A stretch of DNA of 64,000 nucleotides from Bdellovibrionales bacterium RIFCSPHIGHO2_01_FULL_40_29 (GCA_001771815.1 MEPU01000013.1:372001-436000); one strand, 5' to 3'. Counted from the first letter of the stretch, positions 18,205 through 27,849 are shown. Notes: generated from the sequence alone by a model not told the origin. Made by a program: numbers and translations.

Positions 18205-18885
18205 ATGAAATTTTTGAAATCTGATGGAATCATTGATTATTCTGACTCAGTATATCCTTCAGAACTTGTGGTTATCTCTGAAGACTACAAAACGCCTTCA
18301 AGTTGGAAGCGAAGTACAATTTTTGGATACTCAATAGCTAAGGGATCATATACCTACTGTGGCCAAGTTTTTCCTATTTTAGAAAATTCATTTTTTTCTT
18401 TGCCTATTTTAACAAGTATTGAGTCTGTGCACTTTCAGGTTAAGGGGAAAGTATCACTTTTTGTTCGACATGGTTTCATCGGTCAGACACTGTTTTTGGG
18501 ACTGGCGGAGCAAGTTGGCAGATTGGCATACGTTGATGGCTGTTCTGATTCCTTATTGGTTTTTCCGCCGCGCTTGGGCGATGCCAGTTTGAACTTATTA
18601 TACTTACCAGAGAAAACTCTTCAGACGGCACACTCACATCCAACTATTAGGTTGGGTATGGTTATTGATGGTCATGGAGTGGCGCAGACTCAAGATGCGG
18701 AGTATCCACTTTCTCCTGGCGATGCTTTTTCAATTGCAGAGCATGAGATTCACAGATTTAAAACAACGGATTCATTTTTGCGAGTTGTTGCTTTTCATCC
18801 AGATGGAGATTTTGGACCAACTGATAATAATCACACTATGATCAATAGATCATACTTTAAGAGAGGACTGTTTGGGCAGGAATAG
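18205..18885 (+). CDS. cupin-fold protein
   Basis: This 226-aa protein has a C-terminal cupin barrel. The metal-binding block is TAHSHPTIRLGMVIDGHG (about residues 141-158) and the second block PGDAFSIAEHEIHRF (about 173-187), with histidines in the expected places. It ends with a conserved-looking HPDGDFGPTDNNHTMINR tail. The N-terminal half looks like a second, degenerate barrel. Cupins bind a metal and act as dioxygenases, isomerases or sensors, so the reaction cannot be named. AGGA lies 7 bases before the ATG. The next PP-loop gene overlaps its end by 14 bp, which indicates a joint role. Confidence 0.7.
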   Translation: MKFLKSDGIIDYSDSVYPSELVVISEDYKTPSSWKRSTIFGYSIAKGSYTYCGQVFPILENSFFSLPILTSIESVHFQVKGKVSLFVRHGFIGQTLFLGLAEQVGRLAYVDGCSDSLLVFPPRLGDASLNLLYLPEKTLQTAHSHPTIRLGMVIDGHGVAQTQDAEYPLSPGDAFSIAEHEIHRFKTTDSFLRVVAFHPDGDFGPTDNNHTMINRSYFKRGLFGQE

Positions 18886-19843
18886 TGGCATTTACTCTGA
18901 TGACGAATATTACGATATCCTTCCTCAATTTATAGAATGGCGAACAGATTCCATTAAATACAGCTCTCCAATGCAGAGCAGAAGTTGCAACTTTAAGTAC
19001 ATATTTAAGCCAATTATTGAAAAAAAAGAATATCACTTTAAGCGTGAAGTTCAGCGTGCTGTTGAATTATTAGTGCAACAATCTGCTGGAGCACCAATAG
19101 CCGTCTGTATTAGCGGAGGAGTTGACAGTGAAATAATTGCTCGAACACTTAAAGAAAATGCAATAGATTTTGAGCTCTTTTTTTTGAGCAATTGGGGTTT
19201 GAACAATTCAGTCTTAGTTGATTTTGTTAAACCATTAGCTCAAGAGTTGGGTGCAAAGCTGCATATTATTGATCTCGAGTATGATTTTTTTAGAGAGCAG
19301 TATGTGCCAGAATCTTTTTTTAAATATGGTTGTCATTTTCCAACATACATTGCGTTGACTTATCTTTTTTCAAAAATTCCTAAAAATTATTTTATAGTTG
19401 TCGGTGAAGGAGATTTAGAAAAAAAAGGTGTGGCCTATGAAAAATTGTACATTAAAAGCAATAGCCTATTGTGTTTGGATAAAAATAGTATACCGATTAT
19501 GATTAACGAAATATTCTACAGAATTTGGGCACAAGACAATCAGCGCAAAGGGCAGTTCTATTTTTACAACAGCACTCCTGAGCTGGTTGCATCAATGTGG
19601 ACACGTAGTGATTATAAAAAAGCATTTCCATTCTTTGGCACAAAAGCAGCAATCGCCAATATGTATCCAGAACTTAAACCCAGAGTTAAATCGACTAATT
19701 GGGAAGAGGATTCGCAAAATAATCGAAAAGAGATTCTAAATTATCTGTGGAATTTAAAATCACAACGCACAGAATTTGATTTTTGGGATAAGCACATGGG
19801 CTGCTTTGCGGTTGTGGATGATATTTTTATCGAGAATAAGTAA
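18872..19843 (+). CDS. PP-loop ATPase, paralog of the protein at 21615-22622
   Basis: This 323-aa protein contains the PP-loop AVCISGGVDSE near residue 83, so it should bind ATP and adenylate a substrate, releasing pyrophosphate. There is no glutaminase domain. Shared blocks YDILPxxIxW, GEGD/GxxK, RKGQFYFYNSTPE and STNWE show close kinship to the convergent Tat-like protein. Translation starts at TTG 18872, with AGAGGA just upstream and no in-frame ATG nearby. It overlaps the cupin gene. The substrate is unknown; amide, thiolation or amidine chemistry are all possible for this fold. Confidence 0.75.
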   Translation: MGRNSGIYSDDEYYDILPQFIEWRTDSIKYSSPMQSRSCNFKYIFKPIIEKKEYHFKREVQRAVELLVQQSAGAPIAVCISGGVDSEIIARTLKENAIDFELFFLSNWGLNNSVLVDFVKPLAQELGAKLHIIDLEYDFFREQYVPESFFKYGCHFPTYIALTYLFSKIPKNYFIVVGEGDLEKKGVAYEKLYIKSNSLLCLDKNSIPIMINEIFYRIWAQDNQRKGQFYFYNSTPELVASMWTRSDYKKAFPFFGTKAAIANMYPELKPRVKSTNWEEDSQNNRKEILNYLWNLKSQRTEFDFWDKHMGCFAVVDDIFIENK

Positions 19844-19862
19844 AACTTAAGGGGAGGGCTTT

Positions 19863-20492
19863 GTGCCCGTAGGAAATTGGAAATTTTTATTGATCGACAG
19901 AAATAACGAGGGCCTGCTTTGTCCCGTTGTCAGTCAAACGGTGGGCATTAATCTGCTCGGTGGGATTTTAGATTCTAGATTGATTGAGCTTCCGCTGCAC
20001 AGGGTGATGTATCATAAATATGCACATCTTGATTTTAATAATGAATACTTACGTGTCACACCCAAGAGAGTCATTAGCCCATTAGACCCGATGCATATTA
20101 CTGAAATTTTTTTAAATAAACGAGCAGAGGCATTAGCACGGGCGAAGTATTTAGAGTTATTAGAGATGATTTCATTTTTATCGCTTGCTAAATCTCACAT
20201 GGGATATCCAAGTAATATTGTGCCTCTGTTAAATCAAGAAATTCAACGTTGCGATCCAAATCTAAATCAGTACTCAATTGGAATTCGAGAGTATGCAGAT
20301 ATCAATAATATTTCACCCGAAGTTGCGTATGAAGAAATTAAATTTAGAATTCAAGGCGCAACACTGACTCGTATTCGTGATTTTGCAATCTTTCAGAAGT
20401 ATGTCCGTATTTTTAATACGTGTCCCCTGACCGATTTGGAATCAAGTTATTTCAAATTAAGAGAGGAAGTTTTTTTAAATGCAAGCACATAG
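19863..20492 (+). CDS. unknown protein between two PP-loop ATPases
   Basis: This 209-aa soluble protein has a GTG start supported by a strong GGGGAGG site 6 bases upstream. I recognise no catalytic motif. The first 70 residues are beta-rich, and the rest is mostly helical with a few cysteines. The PP-loop gene downstream starts 14 bp before this gene ends, so both are probably translated together. Its product may be a substrate-binding or accessory subunit of the flanking ATPases; this is inference from order only. Confidence 0.6.
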   Translation: MPVGNWKFLLIDRNNEGLLCPVVSQTVGINLLGGILDSRLIELPLHRVMYHKYAHLDFNNEYLRVTPKRVISPLDPMHITEIFLNKRAEALARAKYLELLEMISFLSLAKSHMGYPSNIVPLLNQEIQRCDPNLNQYSIGIREYADINNISPEVAYEEIKFRIQGATLTRIRDFAIFQKYVRIFNTCPLTDLESSYFKLREEVFLNAST

Positions 20493-21612
20493 CGGAGTCA
20501 ATAATCAAGCTCCAGGATTGTTGCTACTGAGAATGGTGATCGGGGTAGGTTCAGAAATTGATGAAATTAAAAAATGGTCTGAAATATCAAAATTTATAAG
20601 AACATCGCAAAGTTTAGTCGATCGCTCTGGATTGACCACGATGCCCTGTCGAATGGCGATCAGCTCATTTGCGGCATTGCCATCAGATTTGAAAAATTCA
20701 AAAAAGACATATCAAGAAATTTGTGATGAGCGCGCCTATGAAATTCTTAAAATTCAAGAAAAATTAGATAAGCCAATTGCCTTGCTTTATAGCGGCGGTA
20801 TTGATTCGACAATGGTTACCGTAACAATGCTAAGATTACTGGGTCCTGAACAATTTAAAAAAAGAGTCATCGTTTACTTAACCGAAGACAGTATTTCTGA
20901 AAACCCCAATTTTTATTATAATTTTTTAAGAGCTCATTCAAAATTGGAATCAGCAAGTTTATTTAGAACATTGTTTAATAATAATTTTATTGTTGTTGGC
21001 GCAGAGTTTAATGATCAGCTTCATGGTTCATTGCTATTGAGCAATCAAATTCAGAAGTATGGTGAAACTATTATTAAAAAACCATTTAGTTTTGATTTTT
21101 TAAAGAACGAACTTCAACAAAGCGGAATGTCTGAAGATTCGGTCGAGTATTGGATGAACTATTTTGTCATGACATTGGAAAAGCAAAAACAATTTCAAAT
21201 AGAAACGGTTTATGATTTTTACTGGTGGTTGAACTTTGTCTATAAATGGCAATCGGTATTTTTTAGAATCCCACTTCGTGCCATGCCACATTTACAAGGT
21301 AATATTAATATGGAGACATTATCCACGTACTATCATCATTTTTTTAGTACTCCTGATTTTCAGAGATGGTCGGTGAATAATTCGGAGTATCGAATCAAAG
21401 ACACATGGTCTTCGTATAAATGGCATGTTAAAGATTTAATTTATGAATTTACTAAAGACGATCACTATCGGAATCATAAAATAAAAGTAGGCAGCTTATA
21501 CAGTTTGTTTTTACAGTCGAATAGTCCTGTAGCTCTTAGTTCGGAGTATGAATTTATTTATAAAATTGACTATAAAAAATATTACAATCCGCAGAGCAGT
21601 TTTAAAATTTAA
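20479..21612 (+). CDS. second PP-loop ATPase of the cluster
   Basis: This 377-aa protein has the PP-loop IALLYSGGIDSTMV near residue 100 and a later FNDQLHG block, so it belongs to the asparagine-synthetase/N-type ATP-pyrophosphatase fold. It lacks a glutaminase nucleophile. The first 95 residues look like an added N-terminal domain. The C-terminal half is helical and aromatic. The start has GAGGAAG about 9 bases upstream. The stop codon lies 2 bp from the stop of the convergent Tat-like paralog. The substrate is unknown. Confidence 0.7.
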   Translation: MQAHSGVNNQAPGLLLLRMVIGVGSEIDEIKKWSEISKFIRTSQSLVDRSGLTTMPCRMAISSFAALPSDLKNSKKTYQEICDERAYEILKIQEKLDKPIALLYSGGIDSTMVTVTMLRLLGPEQFKKRVIVYLTEDSISENPNFYYNFLRAHSKLESASLFRTLFNNNFIVVGAEFNDQLHGSLLLSNQIQKYGETIIKKPFSFDFLKNELQQSGMSEDSVEYWMNYFVMTLEKQKQFQIETVYDFYWWLNFVYKWQSVFFRIPLRAMPHLQGNINMETLSTYYHHFFSTPDFQRWSVNNSEYRIKDTWSSYKWHVKDLIYEFTKDDHYRNHKIKVGSLYSLFLQSNSPVALSSEYEFIYKIDYKKYYNPQSSFKI

Positions 21613-21614
21613 AA

Positions 21615-22622
21615 TTAAGTATGGCGGATTGTGTAATGACTGATTTTGGTAAGATCAGAAATTTTGTTAAAATGGTGGCCAGCAATTTCTTTGATGATTT
21701 GTCGAATTTGCAGATGATCGTTTTTGTTTGATTCCCAATTGGTTGTTTTGGGGCGATTTGGAACTTCTGAAAAAACTGAAAGCAGTGCCTCCGTAGTATC
21801 ATAGGATGGATAAGTAAAATTTGTTTTTGGGTGGTTGTAAATGGCATTTAAAATTTCGGGTGTGCTGTTGTAAAAATAAAACTGTCCTTTTCGTTTATTC
21901 GCCTGAGACCAGAGTCTATAAAAAACTTCTCCAGATCTCACTGGAATTTTTTGACTATTCGAAGAAACGACTTGAGGTAATTTAAGATATCCAGTGCTTT
22001 GCTTGTCAAAGCCGCCTTCACCAAGAACTATAAACTGATTGCTTGGTATTTTAGAAATGGCCATGCTTAATACTAAATAGGTTGGTTGAGAACAGCCTGT
22101 TTGTAGAAAAGCTGGTTCTAAATAATTTTTAATGAAAATCGATTTGTCTAAAGTTACCTTTCGTAACTTTTTACCGATTTTTTTAGAAAATACTTCTGCA
22201 TATTCTTCTGCATTTTTTGAATTTATGTTCCAAAAATCAGCAAAATAGATTTCAAATGGAATTCCTAACTTATGAAGACCAAGCGCAATAACTTCAGAAT
22301 CAACTCCACCACTATAAAGTAAAGCAACCGTCGAGCCATTGCGGTCCTGATCAATTTTTTTAAGTGTTACTTCAAAGGCTTGCTGTAGTGATGCTGTTGT
22401 ATTTGGGATAGGCAAAATTTGATAATTAAAATCTAATGATTTGGCATCAATAGGATTTGAATATAAATTTCCTCCAAAATCCCATGAAATATATGGTGGT
22501 AAAATATCGTATTTAGTGAAATTTGAATTTGGAAAGCCAAAAAAATTATCGACGCTATTTAACGTCAAAGTGATCAGGCCACCACCGATAAAATTTCTTC
22601 GAGATAGATTTTTATTCCACAT
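21615..22622 (-). CDS. PP-loop ATPase homolog with a Tat-like N-terminal signal
   Basis: This 335-aa protein aligns from residue about 38 with the protein at 18872-19843, including PP-loop LLYSGGVDSE and RKGQFYFYNSTPE. Before that it has an extra leader, MWNKNLSRRNFIGGGLITLTLN. It has the twin arginine SRRNF and a hydrophobic core typical of Tat export signals, but no obvious AxA cleavage site. The ATG has AGGA 6 bases upstream, so this start is well supported. Export of an ATP-using enzyme would be odd, so it may be membrane-tethered, or exported with a repurposed fold. It is transcribed toward the other PP-loop genes. Confidence 0.75.
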   Translation of the reverse strand: MWNKNLSRRNFIGGGLITLTLNSVDNFFGFPNSNFTKYDILPPYISWDFGGNLYSNPIDAKSLDFNYQILPIPNTTASLQQAFEVTLKKIDQDRNGSTVALLYSGGVDSEVIALGLHKLGIPFEIYFADFWNINSKNAEEYAEVFSKKIGKKLRKVTLDKSIFIKNYLEPAFLQTGCSQPTYLVLSMAISKIPSNQFIVLGEGGFDKQSTGYLKLPQVVSSNSQKIPVRSGEVFYRLWSQANKRKGQFYFYNSTPEILNAIYNHPKTNFTYPSYDTTEALLSVFSEVPNRPKTTNWESNKNDHLQIRQIIKEIAGHHFNKISDLTKISHYTIRHT

Positions 22623-22699
22623 ACATTCCTAAAGCGTCACCCTTTATTTTATCGTAAATTCGGAAGGACAAGCAAGTGAATCTCTTTCTGAGACATGGG

Positions 22700-24127
22700 T
22701 TAGGCGTGAATAAGTGGCTCGTAATTCCAAGGTCTGGCTGCAGCATAGGCCTGAGCCGCCTGAAAAACTCGAATATCATCGAAAGAGCGGCCGATAATTT
22801 GGATACCGGTGGGGACTCCACATTTCGATCGACCACTTGGCACGCTCAACACAGGACAATAGCTCATTAAATTAAAGCCGTGAGTTAAAACCCAACCAAC
22901 ATATGCTGGGACATGGTGACCATTAATTTGGAAATCGGAATTGAAACCACTATGATCCGCTTTGACTGATGGTAAGGCTGTTGTAGGTACGATTAAAACA
23001 TCATACTTTTCCAAAATAGGAGCAAGAGATTTATACATTTCGCCACGAAAGTGTCGGCACTGATGAAGTGTTTCGGCACTATGATTTTTTCCGTGTTCTA
23101 AAAGTTGAACGACAAAAGGATCTAATTGATTACGCCCATGCTCTATGAGATGTCCGCTGGTTGCTGAAAAAAGACTTTCCCAGTAAGTGATCCAAGTTTT
23201 ATATACACGCCAATCCCAACCCACATGAACTTCTTCGATGTCGCATCCAAGATCTTTGAATGTGTTGAGAGCCTCCATGGTGAGTGTTTGAACTTCAGGA
23301 TCCACTTCGATGTATCCGAGATTCATCGAAAAACCTATTCTCCAGTTTTTAATAGATCCAAGTTGTTCTGGCAGAGGAATTTTTATGGACTCTCTCAATG
23401 AGCAGACATCATCCACATGGATTCCTGACATCACGTTTTGCATCAATGCGGCATCAGAAACCGTGCGCGCCATTGGTCCATAAACCAAAATGGATTCCAT
23501 CGGATGATCGCAGTCTAAAGGATTGCGCCCAAATGGTGGTTTGTATCCGACAACACCACACGCAGAGGCAGGAATACGAATTGAACCTCCACCATCAGTG
23601 CCATCAGCAAGAGTTGTCATTCCTGCGGCCAGTGCTGCTCCGGCACCTCCGGATGATCCACCGGGCGAGTAATCTTGATTCCAAGGATTTTTGGTGATTC
23701 CCCACAGTGGACTGTGACATGCATCAGAATAGGCGAATTCAGGCGTTGTTGTTCGTGCGTGCATGATACATCCTGATTGCAGAAGACGATCTACAGTTGG
23801 AGCTGTGAAGTTGGGTATAAAGTCTTTGTAAAGTTTGGATCCAAAGGTTGTCACTTTTCCTTTGACGGAGTGAAAGTCTTTGATCGCAATTGGAATTCCT
23901 TCAAGCGGCCGTGGATGCCCATCTTTTTTTGCATAGATGTGTTCAGCCGCTTTTGCTGCAGCAAAGGCTTCTTCTGGGTAAAGTTGAGTGAAGGCATTTA
24001 GACTGGGATTTATTTTTTCTATTCGAGAAAATAGTGCCGTCATTAAATCAACGGGTGAAAGTTTTCGGGTGCGGAACAATTTTAAAATTTCAGTTGCGGA
24101 TAAATAGCAAAGTTCAATGTCTGTCAT
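22700..24127 (-). CDS. amidase-signature family amidase (GatA-like)
   Basis: This 475-aa protein contains the amidase signature with the Ser-cisSer-Lys triad: IAIKDF (Lys near residue 82) and [16 protein letters not shown] with [12 protein letters not shown] (about residues 155-185). It hydrolyses amides or esters of unknown substrates. It is not the tRNA amidotransferase subunit by context, because no gatB or gatC is nearby. The start overlaps the symporter stop by 4 bp (ATGA), so uptake and hydrolysis of one amide nutrient is likely. Confidence 0.85.
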   Translation of the reverse strand: MTDIELCYLSATEILKLFRTRKLSPVDLMTALFSRIEKINPSLNAFTQLYPEEAFAAAKAAEHIYAKKDGHPRPLEGIPIAIKDFHSVKGKVTTFGSKLYKDFIPNFTAPTVDRLLQSGCIMHARTTTPEFAYSDACHSPLWGITKNPWNQDYSPGGSSGGAGAALAAGMTTLADGTDGGGSIRIPASACGVVGYKPPFGRNPLDCDHPMESILVYGPMARTVSDAALMQNVMSGIHVDDVCSLRESIKIPLPEQLGSIKNWRIGFSMNLGYIEVDPEVQTLTMEALNTFKDLGCDIEEVHVGWDWRVYKTWITYWESLFSATSGHLIEHGRNQLDPFVVQLLEHGKNHSAETLHQCRHFRGEMYKSLAPILEKYDVLIVPTTALPSVKADHSGFNSDFQINGHHVPAYVGWVLTHGFNLMSYCPVLSVPSGRSKCGVPTGIQIIGRSFDDIRVFQAAQAYAAARPWNYEPLIHA

Positions 24128-25563
24128 TTTCGTCTGGCCAAATAACAGAAGGATCCACTTATTGTAATCATCGAAAGCGATGCCAGTGCGATTAGAATTT
24201 CATTATTGATATAATTTGCATAAATAAATAAGGGCATCCCAATCAGTAACGATAAAAGAACACCCCAGAAAACACCGCGTTCACTGACTTTATTATAATA
24301 GAGAACAAATAATACGGGAACTGAAGTTGATGCCGCCACAGAAATGCTAATTAAAAAAAGTTGTTTAAGCCCGAAGCCAGCAACTGAGTGAGCTAAATAG
24401 GCCAATGCTAATCCCGCCATAGAAATTCCGATCATGGCAAATCGAGCTTGGCGAATGGCGATTTTCGGATCGCCAGTCATTGATTTTTTGGTAAAGTAGG
24501 GGGCTCCATCAGTAACCCATAAAGAAGCCGTGGCCGCCATGGCTGAATCGATTGTGGAAGTCAGTCCAGAAAGCATGATCACCATATAGACGGCAGCGAC
24601 CGAAACATGAATTAGATTTTTTATTGTTATAATTCCGATTAAGGCCATATCGGTTTCCGGCGGTAATGCTATTCCAAGATCTTGGTTTGCCGCCAGAAAT
24701 CCTAGCGAGGATAAACCCAATGGAACAATAGCAAATAAAATTGCTCCGAATAGGAAAGCCCGTTTAAGGTCCTTTGACTTAGAAGCAAAAACGCGTTGCC
24801 AGTACTGTTGATCTGTTAATGTCTGTGAAATCAAACCGATTGACGAAACTAAGCCAAAAGAAAAAGCAATTGCGGGGTCAAAAATATCACGGGTCCCATG
24901 CAATCCACTTAATCCAGTAGCTACAGCGCTCGGGCCACCCGCACTGAAAATAGCCCAGGGAACAATTATTGTAATACCAAGAATAATAAAAACCAACTGT
25001 ACAAAGTCTGTGACTATAGAGGCTTCTAGTCCAGAGATCATCGTGTATGTCAGTGTTATAATAATAAGTATAGGCATGACAGTCGTCAGCGGTATTCCAG
25101 TTAAAAATGAAACAATCGCTCCGCCGGCGACAACGTTGAAAGCCACAGCAACAAGTTGACCAAAGAAAAATGGAATTAAAATGAGTTTATGAACACGGCG
25201 GCTATCCAGAGTTCGTAAAATAAACTCTGGTAAAGTGAATCCACTGTGGAAGCGCTCGCGAATTTTTGTTCCAACGATCGCAAATAGTCCAAGGGCTATA
25301 ACATTGGGAAAGGTAAACCAAAAAATTCCTGCCAAGCCTTTTTCATAAGCCATCTGGACGGAAACAAACAGGGCTCCGGCCCAAATCCACGAGGCCGCAA
25401 TACTGGGTCCATTTAACCACCATGGAACATTCCGTCCGGCAACTAAAAAGCCTTCGATTGATTTCCAGGTGCGCCAGCGTGCGAAGAGAAAAGTAATTCC
25501 GACCATAAAGGCTGCATAAGAAAAAAGTAATGCATACCCTGCGGATTGTGAGTGCAAGCTCAT
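24124..25563 (-). CDS. sodium:solute symporter family (SSF) transporter
   Basis: This 479-aa integral membrane protein has about 13 hydrophobic helices. SSF features include FLVAGRNVPWWLNGPSIAASWIWAG near the N-terminus and SGLTSTIDSAMAATASLW in the middle. The ATG has a GAGGGA site upstream. It probably imports an organic solute with Na+, and the coupled amidase suggests an amide or amino-acid-like substrate. No regulator is adjacent. Confidence 0.85.
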   Translation of the reverse strand: MSLHSQSAGYALLFSYAAFMVGITFLFARWRTWKSIEGFLVAGRNVPWWLNGPSIAASWIWAGALFVSVQMAYEKGLAGIFWFTFPNVIALGLFAIVGTKIRERFHSGFTLPEFILRTLDSRRVHKLILIPFFFGQLVAVAFNVVAGGAIVSFLTGIPLTTVMPILIIITLTYTMISGLEASIVTDFVQLVFIILGITIIVPWAIFSAGGPSAVATGLSGLHGTRDIFDPAIAFSFGLVSSIGLISQTLTDQQYWQRVFASKSKDLKRAFLFGAILFAIVPLGLSSLGFLAANQDLGIALPPETDMALIGIITIKNLIHVSVAAVYMVIMLSGLTSTIDSAMAATASLWVTDGAPYFTKKSMTGDPKIAIRQARFAMIGISMAGLALAYLAHSVAGFGLKQLFLISISVAASTSVPVLFVLYYNKVSERGVFWGVLLSLLIGMPLFIYANYINNEILIALASLSMITISGSFCYLARRK

Positions 25564-25657
25564 GGTGTTCCCTCATTTTATAAACATCGCAATCCATATT
25601 ATTAGTCGATGTTACGAGGTAGCCCTTATGATGCAAATCATATGAAAATAGAAAAAA

Positions 25658-26029
25658 CTACTTCACCAGAGTCATTTTACTGATATTTCTTTCCGAGCAA
25701 TCACTCAGCGAAGAACGGCAAAACATGGCGGGGCTCGAGGTGTGCAAGCCAACAGGCAGGCAGGATGTTTCTAGTTTGCGTTGTTTGCAATTTCCCAAAT
25801 CATCTAACTTTATTTCAACATTCTGAGTTACATCACCCGTTGTTGTCTTATCAACCTTGATAAGCACTTCGCCCATTTTATAAGGACCAATTTCCTTAGA
25901 CCACTCGGCCAGTTGATCATAGGCCTGTAATTTGGTATTGCGCTCAACCCATGTTGGAAATTCCGCCACTGCAAAAAGAGAATTAAAAAATAAAGTCGAA
26001 AAAAGTATAAATTTATTCATAATTTTCAT
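25658..26029 (-). CDS. small exported protein of unknown function
   Basis: From ATG 26029 the product is 123 aa with a signal peptide (MKIMNKFILFSTLFFNSLFAVA). The frame is open to a TTG at 26056. The mature part contains four or five cysteines, probably disulfide-bonded in the periplasm. No family is recognised. It lies just downstream of the acyltransferase gene, with about 55 bp between them, and may be co-transcribed with it. Confidence 0.6.
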   Translation of the reverse strand: MKIMNKFILFSTLFFNSLFAVAEFPTWVERNTKLQAYDQLAEWSKEIGPYKMGEVLIKVDKTTTGDVTQNVEIKLDDLGNCKQRKLETSCLPVGLHTSSPAMFCRSSLSDCSERNISKMTLVK

Positions 26030-26084
26030 TTTTTTCTGTTCAGAAGGTAAACTCAAGTCCAGAAAAAGTGTTTCATGTTAACAA

Positions 26085-27263
26085 TCAAACGAACTTATTC
26101 GTGAAGGTGGATTTTTCCAAAAAGTGCTTGGCTTTTTTTGAACCGTAATTTCGTAATGGAATTTCCAAAAATCTATAATTCAGTTCACTGAGAATGAAGA
26201 GCATGATGTATGAAATTATAAAGACAGTCGTCGAATCAGCTGTTGAGATGCGATAACCAACAGGTGAAAATTGATAAAGCAATTCATAGGATATGCGAAA
26301 GCATAGGATATGAATCAAATAAAGAGAATAGGATCTGGATCCGAACCAAAGTAAAATCTTACGTAAGATGCTATCTTTCATCAGATAGCCGCGATCATAA
26401 GAGGCTAAAAAAACCAACAGCAGGCAAATGAATCCCAAAAGGGTTGTTGCGAGTGGAATGCGATTCTTGTATTCAGGGATAAAGGCCATTCCAAAAATAG
26501 CAGTTGGAATTAGAATCCACTTTAACCAGAAATAACGAGTTAAAAAATGAGGCTCATACTTTTTATAACTGGAATGAGTTGTCCAGAGTGCTAATAAAAC
26601 ACCCCAGATCAGGGTATCAAAACGAAAGGCCCAACCTAAACTCCATTCAAAACGCTCGATCAAGAGCTGCGGAATCAAAGCAATGATCAAGACAAGTGGA
26701 AAAAACTTTCGAAAAATCAGAATACTAAGTGGAAATAAAATATAAAACTGCTCTTCCAGCGAAAGGCTCCAGTAGACTCCGTTTGGTCCGCAGGTCATCA
26801 CACGATTGGCGCAGAGGTAGCCATGATAATTCGCATACTGTAAAAAAGCAGCGTTGGCGTCGGTTAAATTATTCTTAAAAATTCCGAGTGCTCCGGTAGT
26901 ATTAAGATAATAAGAAGCCATTAAAAATAATCCAAGCCACAACCAAGCCGAAGGTAAAATACGCCAAATTCGTCGAATCCAAAAGGCGATCATCACGCGC
27001 CAAGCTCCGACACGGCTAACGTGTGTTTGCATGCTATGGTTCAGACTTTTCATGATGACAAAACCTGAAATGACAAAGAATAAATCAACACCACCCCAGA
27101 AGGTGAACGTTCCGTATACATGTTCAACTAAGAGGTTGGGCTGAAGAAAAAGATAAAAAGCCGTGTGGTGGATCAGTGTAAATAGAATTGCCACCGCACG
27201 AAGAACTTCAATTTCGTCGATACGGTGATGATCAATTTTTGGCATTACTAAATTTGAAGGCAC
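26085..27263 (-). CDS. acyltransferase 3 family membrane protein (OafA-like)
   Basis: This 392-aa protein has about ten transmembrane helices. The opening block IDEIEVLRAVAILFTLIHH and the GGVDLFFVISGFVIMKS motif are diagnostic of acyltransferase-3 proteins (OafA, NodX). These O-acetylate sugars of lipopolysaccharide, peptidoglycan or other glycans at the inner membrane. The catalytic His is the HH after the first helix. The annotated start is GTG 27263; ATG 27245 is an alternative. Neither has a clear Shine-Dalgarno. Confidence 0.8.
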   Translation of the reverse strand: MPSNLVMPKIDHHRIDEIEVLRAVAILFTLIHHTAFYLFLQPNLLVEHVYGTFTFWGGVDLFFVISGFVIMKSLNHSMQTHVSRVGAWRVMIAFWIRRIWRILPSAWLWLGLFLMASYYLNTTGALGIFKNNLTDANAAFLQYANYHGYLCANRVMTCGPNGVYWSLSLEEQFYILFPLSILIFRKFFPLVLIIALIPQLLIERFEWSLGWAFRFDTLIWGVLLALWTTHSSYKKYEPHFLTRYFWLKWILIPTAIFGMAFIPEYKNRIPLATTLLGFICLLLVFLASYDRGYLMKDSILRKILLWFGSRSYSLYLIHILCFRISYELLYQFSPVGYRISTADSTTVFIISYIMLFILSELNYRFLEIPLRNYGSKKAKHFLEKSTFTNKFV

Positions 27264-27307
27264 AGATAATTGAAACAGTGACTAACTATCTGTGCAAGCG
27301 GGAAGAA

Positions 27308-27673
27308 CTAACGCGGGCAGCAGGTCACGACAGCTCGGGCTTGTGCACCAGGTGAATTATCAGGATGGTGACAATCAGCCTGCCAGCCTACGGATAAACC
27401 ATTGGCTCCAACAAGAGGCATATTTTGCATAAGATATGAATGCTTCGAGTTTTGAACCAAACATTCGCCACCACCATTTAAAGCATACTCTCCAGGACTG
27501 CACATAGCCTGAGCCACATTGCCCCAGTTTGAAGAAACGGATCTACAAAATCCACGAGAATAAGCTCCTCCACCGCCCATGTTACCTTGGCCCATTCCGC
27601 CGCCAAATTTTTGCGCGAAAGAGACTGAGCCCAATAAAGTGAGTGATACCATTGTTAAAAGCATTGATTTCAT
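27308..27673 (-). CDS. small exported glycine-rich protein
   Basis: This 121-aa protein has a signal peptide (MKSMLLTMVSLTLLGSVSFA) followed by a glycine-rich stretch (GGGMGQGNMGGGGAY). A compact domain with about six cysteines, ending CCPR, comes next. The cysteine content suggests a disulfide-stabilised secreted or periplasmic protein. No known family is recognised. Confidence 0.7.
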   Translation of the reverse strand: MKSMLLTMVSLTLLGSVSFAQKFGGGMGQGNMGGGGAYSRGFCRSVSSNWGNVAQAMCSPGEYALNGGGECLVQNSKHSYLMQNMPLVGANGLSVGWQADCHHPDNSPGAQARAVVTCCPR

Positions 27674-27849
27674 TTTTTCCCCCCAAAGTGATTTGCACTT
27701 ATATTTCTATAATGTGTCTGAAATAGGACTAAAGCAAAACGACTGCCAGGTGATAAAGTGCAAAAAGACACCAGGGAGTGCGCCGATATTGCTCAAATCG
27801 AATAAAATAGCACACACCTTGATTAGATAATGGCAAAATAAAGCTAAAA

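Noticed and set aside
4094-22622. Lasso-peptide cluster, because of AsnB homologs
   Set aside because: No transglutaminase-type protease, no PqqD-like protein and no plausible precursor next to a cyclase were found.
4094-22622. Prophage
   Set aside because: Some genes resemble marine-phage metabolic genes, but no capsid, tail, terminase, integrase or lysis genes are present.
22676-22870. 64-codon plus-strand ORF over the amidase end
   Set aside because: Shadow of the well-supported amidase gene.
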